Assembly: GCF_000317475.1 (NCBI RefSeq)
Contig: NC_019729.1
Span: forward strand, 6,917,445 to 6,981,444
Origin: Oscillatoria nigro-viridis PCC 7112
Lineage (GTDB): Bacteria > Cyanobacteriota > Cyanobacteriia > Cyanobacteriales > Microcoleaceae
Direction of reading: 5' to 3'
DNA: 64,000 nt
Below are positions 42,317 through 53,363 of this stretch, in pieces. The position numbers and the translations under genes were made by a program. Position 1 is the stretch's first letter, and each line of letters begins with the position of its first letter. The notes below the pieces were generated by a model. It saw only the letters and a list, made by a program, of their open reading frames with translations. It was not told the origin of the DNA and searched no databases.

Positions 42317-44833
42317 ATGTTGAACAAAATCTGGCGATTCCTCAAACAATTAATTCAGCGGCTATTGGGTACGACTCCCCCGGAGATTCAACCGACACCT
42401 CCTCAACCGTGGCCAACTTTGACTGATGCGGAATACGAGGCGAAGTTCATGGAACTTCTCGAAGGGGTGAATCAGGGCTGGGGAAGAGATGATGTTGCGG
42501 GATTCTTACTCGCAAAACGGATTAAAAATGGTGAATTGGCGGCTTGGTTGCGGAGGTTTGGGGCTCGACTGTTGGAGGGCGCGCAGGGGAGTACAGTGTC
42601 TACGGATGCGGTGGTATCGCTTCAGAAATTGGCGCGCAGGTTGGAGTTGTTGAGTGGAGTTGCGGGTGGGGAATTGGGAGAGGCGGCGGGGAATGTTGGT
42701 AGGAAGATTTTGGTTGAGTTTCCGCTATCTTCGGATCGAGAGACTGAGGAATGGAAAAAGCGAGGAGATGAGCAATGTATGAAAGGGGATTTTGAAGATG
42801 CGATCGCCTCCTACGACAAAGCCTTAGAATTCAAACCAAATTTACACGAAGCCTGGTACATTCGGGGCCTTGCACTGGGTAATTTAGGCAGATTTGAAGA
42901 AGCGATCGCCTCCTGTGACAAAGCCTTAGAAATTAAACCAGATTTACACGAAGTCTGGAACAATCGGGGCCGTGCACTGGATGATTTAGGCAGGCTTGAA
43001 GATGCGATCGCCTCCTACGACAAAGCCTTAAAATTCAAACCAGATAAACACGAAGCCTGGTCCAGTCGGGGTCTTGCACTGGTTAAGTTAGGCAGGCTAC
43101 AAGATGCGATCGCCTCCTACGACAAAGCCTTAAAATTCAAACCAGATAAACACGAAGTCTGGAACATTCGGGGCCTTGCACTGGATGATTTAGGCAGATT
43201 TGAAGAAGCGATAGCCTCCTACGACAAAGCCTTAAAATTCAAACCAGATTTACACGAAGCCTGGTACATTCGGGGCCTTGCACTGTATAATTTAGGCAGG
43301 CGAGAAGAAGCGATCGCCTCCTGGGACAAAGCCTTAGAAATCAAACCAGATTTACACGAAGTCTGGTACAATCGGGGCTATGCACTGGATGATTTAGGCA
43401 GATTTGAAGAAGCGCTCACCTCCTACAATAAAGCCTTAGAATTAAAACCAGATTATCACGAAGCCTGGAACAATCGGGGCCTTTTACTGCATAATTTAGG
43501 CAGATTTGAAGAAGCGCTCACCTCCTACAATAAAGCCTTAGAATTAAAACCAGATTATCACGAAGCCTGGAACAATCGGGGCAATGCACTGGATAAGTTA
43601 GGCAGGATTGAAGAAGCGATCGCCTCCTACGACAAAGCCTTAGAATTAAAACCAGATTATCACGAAGCCTGGAACAATCGGGGCAATGCACTGCGTAATT
43701 TAGGCAGGCTAGAAGAAGCGATCGCCTCCTACGACAAAGCCTTAGAAATCAAACCAGATTATCACGAAGCCTGGAACAATCGGGTCCTTTTACTGGATAA
43801 TTTAGGCAGGATTGAAGCGATCGCCTCCTACGACAAAGCCTTAGAAATCAAACCAGATGATCATGAAGCCTGGAACAATCGGGGCTATGCACTGGTTAAT
43901 TTAGGCAGGATTGAAGAAGCGATCGCCTCCTGGGACAAAGCCTTAGAAATTAAACCAGATTATCACGAAGCCTGGTACAATCGGGGCGTTGCACTGGTTA
44001 ATTTAGGTAGGCGAGAAGATGCGATAGCCTCCTGGGACGAAGCCTTAAAATTCAAACCCGATTTACACGAAGCCTGGTACAATCGGGGCGTTGCACTGGT
44101 TAATTTAGGTAGGCGAGAAGATGCGATAGCCTCCTGGGACGAAGCCTTAAAATTCAAACCCGATTTACACGAAGCCTGGTACAATCGGGGCCTTGCACTG
44201 GTTAATTTAGGTAGGCGAGAAGATGCGATAGCCTCCTACGGCAAAGCCTTAAAATTAAAACCAGATTTCCACGAAGCCTGGTACAATCTGGGCGTTGTAC
44301 TGCATGATTTAGGCAGGATTGAAGATGCGATCGCCTCCTACGACAAAGCCTTAGAAATTAAACCAGATTACCACGAAGCCTGGTTCAATCAGGGCGTTGT
44401 ACTGCATAATTTAGGCAGATTTGAAGAAGCGATCGCCTCCTTCGGCAAAGCCTTAAAATTCAAAGCAGATTATCACGAAGCCTGGTACAGTCGGGGCCTT
44501 GCACTGGTTAATTTAGGCAGATTTGAAGAAGCGATCACCTCCTGGGATGAAGCCTTAAAATTCAAACCAGATAAACACGAAGCCTGGTACATTCGGGGCC
44601 TTGTACTGTATAATTTAGGCAGATTTGAAGAAGCGATAGCCTCCTACGACAAAGCCTTAAAATTCAAACCAGATAAACACGAAGCCTGGTACATTCGGGG
44701 CCTTGCACTGTATAATTTAGGCAGGATTAAAGAAGCAATCGCCTCCTACGACAAAGCCTTAGAAATCAAACCAGATGATCACTTGGCATCGAAAAACCGG
44801 ACAATAGCACTTAAAAAATTAGGAATTGTATAA
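42317..44833 (+). CDS. TPR protein, twenty repeats (second copy of duplicated unit)
   Basis: 838 residues. The N-terminal domain is almost the same as in the first copy (MLNKIWRFLKQLIQRLLGTT), followed by twenty 34-residue units (AIASYDKALxxKPDxHEAW, NRGxALxxLGRxEE) and the same closing SKNRTIALKKLGIV. One unit (near residue 500) is a residue short, an in-frame 3-bp loss in GRIEAIASYDK. The units are extremely alike at DNA level, with many identical 50-100 base blocks, as expected of a slippage-prone 102-bp tandem array. A long TPR solenoid of this kind would be a protein-binding scaffold. Directly upstream of an intact Uma2 gene. Confidence 0.88.
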   Translation: MLNKIWRFLKQLIQRLLGTTPPEIQPTPPQPWPTLTDAEYEAKFMELLEGVNQGWGRDDVAGFLLAKRIKNGELAAWLRRFGARLLEGAQGSTVSTDAVVSLQKLARRLELLSGVAGGELGEAAGNVGRKILVEFPLSSDRETEEWKKRGDEQCMKGDFEDAIASYDKALEFKPNLHEAWYIRGLALGNLGRFEEAIASCDKALEIKPDLHEVWNNRGRALDDLGRLEDAIASYDKALKFKPDKHEAWSSRGLALVKLGRLQDAIASYDKALKFKPDKHEVWNIRGLALDDLGRFEEAIASYDKALKFKPDLHEAWYIRGLALYNLGRREEAIASWDKALEIKPDLHEVWYNRGYALDDLGRFEEALTSYNKALELKPDYHEAWNNRGLLLHNLGRFEEALTSYNKALELKPDYHEAWNNRGNALDKLGRIEEAIASYDKALELKPDYHEAWNNRGNALRNLGRLEEAIASYDKALEIKPDYHEAWNNRVLLLDNLGRIEAIASYDKALEIKPDDHEAWNNRGYALVNLGRIEEAIASWDKALEIKPDYHEAWYNRGVALVNLGRREDAIASWDEALKFKPDLHEAWYNRGVALVNLGRREDAIASWDEALKFKPDLHEAWYNRGLALVNLGRREDAIASYGKALKLKPDFHEAWYNLGVVLHDLGRIEDAIASYDKALEIKPDYHEAWFNQGVVLHNLGRFEEAIASFGKALKFKADYHEAWYSRGLALVNLGRFEEAITSWDEALKFKPDKHEAWYIRGLVLYNLGRFEEAIASYDKALKFKPDKHEAWYIRGLALYNLGRIKEAIASYDKALEIKPDDHLASKNRTIALKKLGIV

Positions 44834-44989
44834 GGATTAATTTTTCATTAAAACAAAGATTCTCAATAAAATGGCGCTAAAATAGATGAATCTGCGATTG
44901 GAATCAGGGCAACGGATTGCCCCTACCGCACAAACTTTCGTCCGCGCAACGCAAGACTGAAGAGAGGAGAAGAGAGGAAAGATCATAAA

Positions 44990-45559
44990 ATGACGACCGT
45001 TACTTTAAACTTAGATACTGTCGAACTAACAGACGAACAGTTTTACCGTTTGTGCCAGATGAATCGAGATTGGCAATTTGAACGGACAGCTAAAGGAGAA
45101 ATTATCATTATGTCACCAGTAGGCGGAGTCAGCGGAAATCGAGAAGCGGATTTAATTACAGATTTGGGCTTGTGGAACCGTCAAACGCAGCTAGGGAGAG
45201 TGTTTAGTTCTTCCACAATTTTTAGGTTGCCTAATAATGGCGATCGCTCTCCAGACGCGGCTTGGGTTAGCTTGGAAAGATGGTCGGCTTTAACAGCAGA
45301 AGAACAAGAGAAATTTCCGCCGATTTGTCCTGATTTTGTCATAGAATTGCGGTCGCGTACAGACCCGCTGCGGCCGCTTCAGGAGAAAATGCAGGAATAT
45401 CTAAACAGCGGTTTACGCTTGGGTTGGCTAATTAATCCTCAAGACGAACAAGTAGAAATTTATCGCCCTTCTCGCGAAGTAGAGATTGTACAATTTCCTG
45501 TGAGTTTATCGGGAGAAGATGTCTTGCCCGGATTTGTTCTTAATTTGCCGATGATTTGA
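44990..45559 (+). CDS. Uma2-family (DUF820) putative endonuclease
   Basis: 189 residues, typical length. N-terminal ELTDEQFYRLCQMNRDWQFE and RTAKGEIIIMSPVGG are family hallmarks; GNREADLITDLGLW follows. The nuclease acids are in DRSPDAAWVS and PDFVIELRS (E-x-R, where ExK or ExxS is more usual); then LQEKMQEYLNSGLRLGWLIN, PQDEQVEIYRP and LPGFVLNL. PD-(D/E)XK fold by family knowledge; DNA cleavage in vivo is unproven for the family. It follows the 20-repeat TPR gene by 156 bases; the duplicate unit upstream has only a remnant of this gene. Confidence 0.88.
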   Translation: MTTVTLNLDTVELTDEQFYRLCQMNRDWQFERTAKGEIIIMSPVGGVSGNREADLITDLGLWNRQTQLGRVFSSSTIFRLPNNGDRSPDAAWVSLERWSALTAEEQEKFPPICPDFVIELRSRTDPLRPLQEKMQEYLNSGLRLGWLINPQDEQVEIYRPSREVEIVQFPVSLSGEDVLPGFVLNLPMI

Positions 45560-45566
45560 TATTGCA

Positions 45567-46100
45567 TCAAATTTTTCCTGTTTCCAACTGTATTTTCTTC
45601 GGACAAATATCATCATCGTACCAACCAGTCAAAGCCACCGCCAAAGCATCCGCCGCATCGTCGGGTTTCGGAATATAACCCAACTCCAACTCCCGCGCCA
45701 CAGCCTCTTGCACTTCAGATTTATCCGCATTACCGCGGCCGGTCAAAGCTTGCTTAATTTGAGCCGGCGTAAACTCGAACAGCGGCACTCCACACTGCGC
45801 CAATACTAGGGTCAAAACGCCCCGCGCTTGCGCTACAAGTATGGTATTTCCCATCTTGTAAAAGAACAGTTTTTCGGCAATTGCTAGATCGGGTTTAATC
45901 TGTTCAATTACCTCGTGCAAATCGTCGTAAATTGTTTTCAATCGCTGTCCCATTTCCTGTTTTGGCGTTGTTTGTATGACGCCGCAATCAATCATGGAAA
46001 CGCTGTTTTGATCTTGTTTGCCCGGTACAATTTGACATGAAATTGCCCCGTAGCCGAGATGGGCTAAGCCCGGATCTAATCCTAAAATTCGTTTTTCCAT
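45567..46100 (-). CDS. ruvC: Holliday junction resolvase RuvC
   Basis: 177 residues. Cuts Holliday junctions as a dimer with RuvAB. Catalytic acids: D9 in [16 protein letters not shown]76 in LAIAEKLFF, and D147/D148 with D151 in [13 protein letters not shown]. The basic DNA-binding helix region [17 protein letters not shown] is present. Normal length. 95 bases downstream of chlI on the same strand, separated by ACCAATT heptamers. Confidence 0.95.
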   Translation of the reverse strand: MEKRILGLDPGLAHLGYGAISCQIVPGKQDQNSVSMIDCGVIQTTPKQEMGQRLKTIYDDLHEVIEQIKPDLAIAEKLFFYKMGNTILVAQARGVLTLVLAQCGVPLFEFTPAQIKQALTGRGNADKSEVQEAVARELELGYIPKPDDAADALAVALTGWYDDDICPKKIQLETGKI

Positions 46101-46162
46101 TGCCAGAATTAGTAATTGGAAATAGGGAATTAGGTATGAAAATTTGGGAAGGCTTCATCACC

Positions 46163-46199
46163 ACCAATTACCAATTACCAATTACCAATTACCAATTAC
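46163..46199. repeat. ACCAATT heptamer array
   Basis: About five tandem copies between chlI and ruvC. The same heptamer occurs at 24450-24487, 25760-25775 and 25895-25917. Confidence 0.85.
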
Positions 46200-47323
46200 C
46201 CCTCAGTTGTTTCTAGGCCGAATACCCGATCGAACACTTTGGTCACTTTATACCCCGAATCTATTGATTCTAGCGGGTCTTTCCGCAATCGGTGCCGCAA
46301 ACACAGAGTCATCACCCGGCGAATATCGTCCACAGTCACCTCCGTGCGGCATTCCAAAGCCGTGAAAGCTTTCGCAGCCCGATTTGTGACCAAATCGCCC
46401 CGCAGCCCGTCTACGTCCAATTCCGCGCAAACTTGGGAGATTTTTACCCGCAATTCTCGATCGATAGTTACCGATTTTAATCTTTCCTGGGCTTCCACCA
46501 ACTTCTGCTGCATCTCATCTTGTTCGTGCTGGTATTTCGCGAGAAACTCCACCGGATTTTGGTCAAAACTCGATCGCTGTTCGACAATTTCCACTCTTAA
46601 ATTCGGGTCTTTTACAGTCCGAATTTCTGCGTGCATCCCGAATCTATCGAGCAACTGCGGCCGCAATTCTCCTTCTTCTGGGTTCCCGGAACCGATTAAA
46701 ATAAACTTAGCCGGGTGGCGGATCGAAATGCCTTCTCTTTCAACAGTATTCCAACCGCTGGCGGCGGAGTCGAGCAACACATCGACTAAATGATCGTCGA
46801 GCAAATTGACTTCATCAACGTACAGAATGCCGCGGTTAGCTTTAGCTAAAAGCCCGGGTTCAAAAGCTTTAACACCTTCCGACAAAGCTTTTTCGATGTC
46901 GATCGTACCGCAAACTCGGTCTTCGGTCGCGCCCAAAGGTAAATCTACCATTTGGACTTTCTTGCGGGCGATTTTAATCTCAGTTTGAGATAAAGTGCGA
47001 TCGCGCACCTCATCGCTCATCAAATCAGGATCGGTGGGATGACTGTTAAAAGGATCGTCAGCCACCACCTCAATTTCCGGCAGCAAATCAGTGAGGGCGC
47101 GGATTGTGGTAGATTTACCAGTACCTCGATCGCCCATAATCATCACCCCGCCAATTTTGGGATCGATGACATTCAACAGCAGCGCCAGTTTCATCTCCTC
47201 CTGGCCAACAATTGCAGTGAAGGGAAAAACAGCGCGGCGGGCTGCGGTAGCGGTAACGGTTGGTAGGGCGCCCGCATTTAGGGTATTGCTGACTTCGGCA
47301 GTAGGACTCACAGGATAACTCAA
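46196..47323 (-). CDS. chlI: Magnesium chelatase ATPase subunit I
   Basis: 375 residues. AAA+ motor of the three-subunit Mg-chelatase that inserts Mg into protoporphyrin IX, the first committed chlorophyll step. [19 protein letters not shown], Walker [10 protein letters not shown] (64-72), the insert [21 protein letters not shown], Walker [18 protein letters not shown], sensor [19 protein letters not shown], and the C-terminal helical part. Full length with a ~30 residue N-terminal extension. ruvC lies downstream; no other chelatase subunit is in the window. Confidence 0.96.
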   Translation of the reverse strand: MSYPVSPTAEVSNTLNAGALPTVTATAARRAVFPFTAIVGQEEMKLALLLNVIDPKIGGVMIMGDRGTGKSTTIRALTDLLPEIEVVADDPFNSHPTDPDLMSDEVRDRTLSQTEIKIARKKVQMVDLPLGATEDRVCGTIDIEKALSEGVKAFEPGLLAKANRGILYVDEVNLLDDHLVDVLLDSAASGWNTVEREGISIRHPAKFILIGSGNPEEGELRPQLLDRFGMHAEIRTVKDPNLRVEIVEQRSSFDQNPVEFLAKYQHEQDEMQQKLVEAQERLKSVTIDRELRVKISQVCAELDVDGLRGDLVTNRAAKAFTALECRTEVTVDDIRRVMTLCLRHRLRKDPLESIDSGYKVTKVFDRVFGLETTEG

Positions 47324-47715
47324 AATATAATAATTGCTTGTTTATTGTAGGGGATAAGGGATTGTCTGGGGCGATCGATTGCGGGCGATCGCAGTTGTAG
47401 GGTGCGTGAGGGCGAGAAATCTTTGACTGGTGGCGTGTGACTGTTGACATTCACGCACTTTGGTTTTTCCGCAGTGAAGTGCAACTAAGCTTTTCTGTAT
47501 TTAAATTGCACCTTTGGGGCGGGCAGGATGCCCACCCCACAATAGTTTTAAGCAAAATCACCAGTAAATTAAATGCGGGTAGATTGCAAATTTTGGGCGA
47601 TCGGCAACCCTAATGTAAACTTATGTAACGATTCACCGCGCTTCGCATAAAAACCTCAAGTTCCCCCAGATAGATAATTAAGAGCGCTTTCAAGCAACTA
47701 TTTTTCAGGGGTAGT
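47324..47715. other. Intergenic region chlI / large calpain-type gene
   Basis: 392 bases between divergent genes. Contains HIP1-like sites near 47370-47390 and a hairpin at 47516-47538 (GGGGCGGGCA/TGCCCACCCC, one mismatch) of the dispersed GGGCGGGCA family. Probable promoters of both genes; no boxes assigned with confidence. Confidence 0.4.
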
Positions 47716-50700
47716 ATGACTGAACTTAACATCGGGGCATTGACTGACAGCACAAGCTACACAGGTAGTATTGACACTACAAATATCTTTGACCTTTACA
47801 AATTTAACATCAACAGTCCGGGGAGTTTCAAATTCGCGATCGACGGTTTGAGCGGGAATGCCGACGTATTTTTATTAAACTCTAGTGGCGCACCCCTTTA
47901 CAGTTCCACCAACGCGGGAACCGAGGCAGAAACAATTATTGTTGACAGTTTACTAGCCGGAGACTATTCACTCAAAGTTTCGCAAATCAGCGACGACATC
48001 AAATACACGCTGAATTTAGCACCAACTAGCACTCAAAAATCATCCGACGCAGACACCCTCATCGGTGCACAATCAGATTCTCCACTTCCCTCAAACAGCG
48101 CCGCAACTTCGGAAAAACCCACTGCAAACAAAGATGTAATAACAGGAACTCCTGTTGATGAAAAGACTGTCACCGCAGAAACAACATCAACAACTACCGA
48201 CAAACCAGTCACTACCGACTCCGAAACAACTCTCACGTCTGAACCGGAAAAACCTCTAGCAACGACTGAATATGCGGCAGAAATTACCTCAATAACTACC
48301 GACAAACCAGTCACTACCGACTCCGAACTCCGAAAAAACTCTCACATCTGAACCGGAAAAACCTCTAGCAACGACTGAATATGCGGCAGAAACAACATCA
48401 ACAACTACCGACAAACCAGTCACTACCGACTCCGAAAAAACTCTCACATCTGAACCGGAAAAACCTCTAGAAACGACTGAATTTGCTGCAGAAACAACAT
48501 CAACAAATACCGAAAAATCAGTCACTACAGACTCCGAAAAAACTCTCACATCTGAACCGAAACAACCTCTAGCAACGAGTGAATCTGCGGTAGAAATCAC
48601 CTCAACAACTACCGAAAAATCAGTCACTACAGACTCCGAAGCAACTCTCACATCTGAACCGGAAAAACCTCTAGCAACGACTGAATCTGCGGCAGAAACA
48701 ACATCAAAAACTACCGACAAACCAGTCACTACAGACTCCGAAGCAACTCTCACATCTGAACAGGAAAAACCCGTAGCAACGACTGAATCTGCTAGCGAAA
48801 AACTGCCAAGTGAAGAGACTACATCTCCACCAGACAAACCACCAACCGATTCGGCAATTTCAACCGCCGAAAAACTCAGCGAAACTGTTGCCACAAACAA
48901 TTCAAATAGCACAGTCGCCGTCAAAACGGGTGTAGTTGCAGGAGAAACTGTTGCCACTCAACAACCAAAAACAGGCGAAACTTTAGTTGCTACTTCCCCA
49001 GATGCCAGCAAGCCAGGGGACAAAACAAATACTGACACCAGCAACGGGGAAGAAACAAAGAAAGAGAATTCAAATACTACCGTAGCAACAACTGAAACAA
49101 AAAAAGAACCAGAACCGACTACAGACAAAAAGTTAATTTCTCCCTTTACATCCGGTGTATTTACTACAGATCAAACTGGTCGCATCAATGTAGACTACAC
49201 ATTTGATGGTGGGATGTTTCAAGGTGAATTAGCTATTTTCAGTTTAGAGGATTTAGATAAACTTGAACCAGGTTCGGAAGCATTTATTAAAGAAGTAGCT
49301 GCGCGTTCTTTAAGTAACTCTGTGAAAGGTCATGTAGTAATTAATGATGCTACAGAAGGTGGGCGGTTTTCCGGTTTATTAGGAGATAGTAATGCCAACG
49401 AAGGAGTCTACTTAGGAGTCAAGAGTTTTGCCGTAACTGCTGGGGGTAAATATGGGGTGATGTTGGTACCCAACGGTAGTGTAAAGTCTGTGTTTGATAA
49501 TCCGACTGTTGGGGGCGATCAACGTCCTTTATTTTCTATGGCAATGGCGAATCCTGTGGAGGGATTTCACTTTGGTCAAATTGCCGATGTCACGGGAGAA
49601 GGTAATACCTTTGTCATGGAGGATATGCGGTTAGATGCAGGGAGTGACAGGGATTACAATGATATCATTTTCCAAGTGCGGGGTGCGACTGGAAGAGCTG
49701 CCAAATTAGATGAGTTAATTGCTCCAGGTAAAGATTGGCGTGGTTCGGACTTAGGAAAAGAGGTGATTTCTTACATCACAAAGCCTGTTGATATTGACCC
49801 GATCGTCCCGACACCAACACCAACACCAACACCAACGCCGATCGAGCCGCCTGTTGATATTGACCCGATCGTCCCGACACCGACACCAACACCGGCACCA
49901 ACACCGATCGAGCCGCCTGTTGATATTGACCCGATCGCCCCGACACCCACGCCGACACCAGCGCCAACACCAACACCGATCGAGCCGCCTGTTGATATTG
50001 ACCCGATCGTCCCGACACCAGCGCCAACACCAACACCGATCGAGCCGCCTGTTGATATTGACCCGATTGTCCCGACACCCACGCCGACACCAGCGCCGAC
50101 ACCAACACCAGCACCAACACCGATCGAGCCGCCTGTGGATGTCGATCCGATCGTCCCGACACCGACACCAACACCGGCACCAACACCGATCGAGCCGCCT
50201 GTGGATGTCGATCCGATCGTCCCGACGCCAACACCAACACCGGCACCAACACCAGCGCCAACACCGATCGAGCCGCCTGTTGATATTGAGCTGAGTGTCA
50301 TAGAGGAAAAATTTGTCGATTTGTGGGTTACGGAAGATACCCAAATAAACAAGTCAGAAGATGATTCTCATATCTCAGATGTGGTGTCAGAAGATGAGGT
50401 CATTAATATTTGGGATATAAAACGGGAAATAGATCCTTCCTGGGAAGAATTGGGTTTAGTCGGTGCTTCACCATCGCCCTCTTCAAACCGCGCTCCAGTA
50501 GTCACTGCTTATAACCAAACGGTTAATCCGGGTGCGAGTATCAGTCCTAGTTTCTATGTGAGTGACCCCGATGGTAATAGCATTACCCAATATGTGTTCA
50601 ACGACCAAAACACCAGCAGCACTAGCGGTTACTTCACTCTCAATGGTGTTAAGCAGACTAGCGGGTTCTCTGTAACCCCAAATCAGTTGGGCGCTGTCCG

Positions 50701-53260
50701 TTTTGTCGGCGGTTCAGTGGCAGGCACCGACCAAATTACCATCTTGGCTTATGATGGTCAAACTTTTGGAAGTCAAACCGCTACGATTACTACAAAAGTT
50801 AATCAAGCACCGGTGGTAACAACTTATAACCAAACGGTTAATTCCGGTGCGAGTGTTACTCCTAGTTTCAGTGTAAGTGACCCTGATCGTAATAGCATTA
50901 CCCAATACTATTTCTCGGATAACAACACCAGCAGCACTAGCGGTTATTTCACCTTGAATGGTGTCAAACAAACCAGTGCATTCTTTGTAACTCCTGCCCA
51001 GTTAAGCACTGTTCGTTTTGTCGGTGGTTCAGTAGCAGGGACTGACTCAGTTACCATCTGGGCTTCTGATGGTCTAACTTGGGGATCTCAATCAGCCACG
51101 ATTACTACAAAAGTTAATCAGGCGCCAGTAGTTACTGCTTACAACCAAACCGTTAATTCTGGTGCGAGTGTTAGTCCGAGTTTCTCTGTAACTGACCCCG
51201 ATGGCGATCGCATTACCAATTATTATTTCTACGACTACAACACCAGCAGCACTAGCGGTTATTTCACGGTAAATGGCGTCAAACAAACCGACGGATTCTT
51301 TGTCGCTGCCGAGCAATTGAGCACCGTTCGTTTTGTCGGCGGTTCAGTTGCAGGCACTGATTCATTTAGTATTTACGCTTACGACGGTCAAACTTGGGGG
51401 CATCAAGTCGCCACGATGACTACTCAAAAAGCTAATCAGGCGCCGGTAGTAAGTGCCAGCGACCAAACTGTGCGCCGCAACCAGAGTATTCAGCCATCTT
51501 TTAGCGTCACTGATGCTGATGGGGACAAAATGACTCGCTATGCCTTTTACGATGGCAACAGCAGCACCACCAGCGGTTATTTCACGGTAAATGGCATCCA
51601 ACAAGCTGCCGGTCAAGCCTTCTACGTGGATGCGGACAAGCTGGGTACAGTTAGTTTTGTTGGTGGCAGCAGCACAACTAGCGATACAGTGTACACGCAA
51701 GCCTATGACGGCACTGCTTGGAGTAGCTGGAAAGACTACAAGATCCAAACTCAAGGCGGTTCTAATCCAGTTGTCACCGCCAGTGACCAAACGGTGAATG
51801 CAAATGAGTCGATTAAACCATCCTTCAGCATCACTGATGCTGATGGGGACAAAATTACTCGCTATGCCTTCTATGATGGCAACAGCAGCAACACCAGCGG
51901 TTATTTCACTGTAAATGGCATCAAACAAGCTGCCGGTCAAACCTTCTATGTGGATGCGGACAAGCTGAATACAGTGGCTTTTGTTGGCGGTACAGTAGCC
52001 GGTGTTGATGCGGTATCTGTGGCTGTCAGCGATGGAATTGACGGCTGGAGTAACCAGAAGCAGTTTAATATTTCCACAAAATCAGCGGTTACAGATTGGT
52101 TTGAGCAAAACATTAAAGACTTGGCGATTCGTTCCTTAGCCCGATCGCGCTTCCAAGATGGTTTACTCGATCGCCAAGACATGATCGATATCTTCACCAA
52201 TGCCAAAGACGGCGGGGTAGTAGATGCCGACGAATTTGCCGACCTCAAGACGTTAACTAGCAACACCAACTACATCCAAATGCGAGAGGATGTGCGGGTA
52301 TTGTCTACCAAGATTTCCCAAGGAAACCCAGCCAACAATAGCTATCAAGGCAGCTATCTGGGTAACTTGCAAGCTGGTAGTAGTGCCGATCAACTCGACA
52401 AGCTGATTAACGAACACTTCTTAGGCAAGGATCGTCCATTGCCCATAGGACAGTATTCCTATGGCAGTGCAACCGATGTTGTGTACCGTTATGCTGAAGG
52501 CAAGCTGTTCGGAAATAATAATGACATCAGTTACGAAGATGTGAAGCAAGGAGCCGTCGGGGATTGTTACTACTTAGCCTCATTAGCCGCTGTTGCCCAG
52601 AAGACACCGAACGTCATTCGAGATATGTTTATTGACAATGGTGATGGAACTTACACAGTGCGTTTCTTCAACAATGGTCAGGCTGACTATGTAACAGTCG
52701 ATCGCTATTTACCGACCCAAAGCAATGGAGCGCTTCCCTTTGCCAAAGTGGGTGGCAAGTACGATGATTCCGCGAATGAGTTGTGGGTAGCTTTAGCTGA
52801 AAAAGCTTATGCTCAGATGAATGAAGCGGGCTGGATTCCTCGCTATACAACCAAAGAAGGAATTAACCTCCACGGACTCAACAGCTACCAAGGTATTGAA
52901 TATGGTTGGGTAGATAAGGCTACTGCTCAAATTAGCAAGAAAAGCGGCAATTATTCTTCGATCCAATCCTCTACATCTAATCAAGTTGTTGATGCTTTTA
53001 ATGCTGACAAATTAATTAGCTTTGGTTCTTTCGGCCTTGACGAGTCAGGTCAAGGCCCGACAAAAAACTCTCCTGTAGTTTCTGGTCATGCTTACACAAT
53101 GGTTGGCTACAATCAGGCTACTGGACAGTTTAAACTGTTTAATCCCTGGGGATTAAGCGGCGGATACGAGTGGGGTGACTCCACTTTCAAACCGAACATA
53201 TTAGAAATGACTTGGAACCAGATCAAAACATACTTTAGTCAGTGGACGGTGAATGGTTAA
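47716..53260 (+). CDS. Very large repeat-rich calpain-type protease protein, split by a frameshift
   Basis: One gene in two frames: 47716-48351 stops early, and the open frame resumes after a 7-bp tandem duplication (ACTCCGA twice, 48320-48333) and runs to 53260 (internal ATG at 49214). Removing 7 bp gives 1845 residues. Order: PPC-like domain (1-~110, GSFKFAIDGLSGNADVFLLN); six 34-residue Thr/Glu/Pro repeats; DUF4114 region (GGMFQGELAIFSLEDLDKL ... DRDYNDIIFQVRG); seven VDIDPIVPTPTPTPAPTP-type repeats; five ~100-residue repeats (APVVTAYNQTV...SSTSGYFTLNGVKQT...VRFVGGSVAGTD); C-terminal calpain-like protease with Cys in GAVGDCYYLASL, His in VSGHAYTMVGY, Asn in LFNPWG. No signal peptide, so type I secretion is likely. 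The frameshift may be real, phase-variable or an assembly error. Confidence 0.82.
48204..48800. repeat. 102-bp tandem repeats (about six) in the calpain-type gene
   Basis: Each unit encodes PVTTDSEKTLTSEPEKPL plus ATTEYAAETTSTTTDK (34 residues) with few changes. The frame-breaking 7-bp duplication lies in the second unit. Confidence 0.85.
49784..50284. repeat. Pro/Thr-rich tandem repeats (seven units)
   Basis: Variable-length units (20-28 residues) of VDIDPIVPTPTPTPAPTPIE ending in PP. Length differences come from gain or loss of ACACCA/GCGCCA hexamers, and almost every unit has CCGATCGAGCC. Likely a flexible wall- or matrix-spanning linker. Confidence 0.85.
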
Positions 53261-53363
53261 GGTATTTCATACCACCTCTAGTTCCTAGTTAGTTTACCAG
53301 TGGCTGGGAAATCCTTTCTCAGTCACTTGTTTGAATCATTGAAAACTTACAACTTCGAGAAAC

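Noticed and set aside
48289-48957. 222-codon minus-strand frame opposite the 102-bp repeats
   Set aside because: A repeat-driven shadow frame (Val/Ser-rich) of the plus-strand coding repeats.
49751-50352. Open frames on both strands across the Pro/Thr repeat region
   Set aside because: Created by the repetitive ACACCA/CGATCG composition; the plus-strand frame continues the calpain-type protein.
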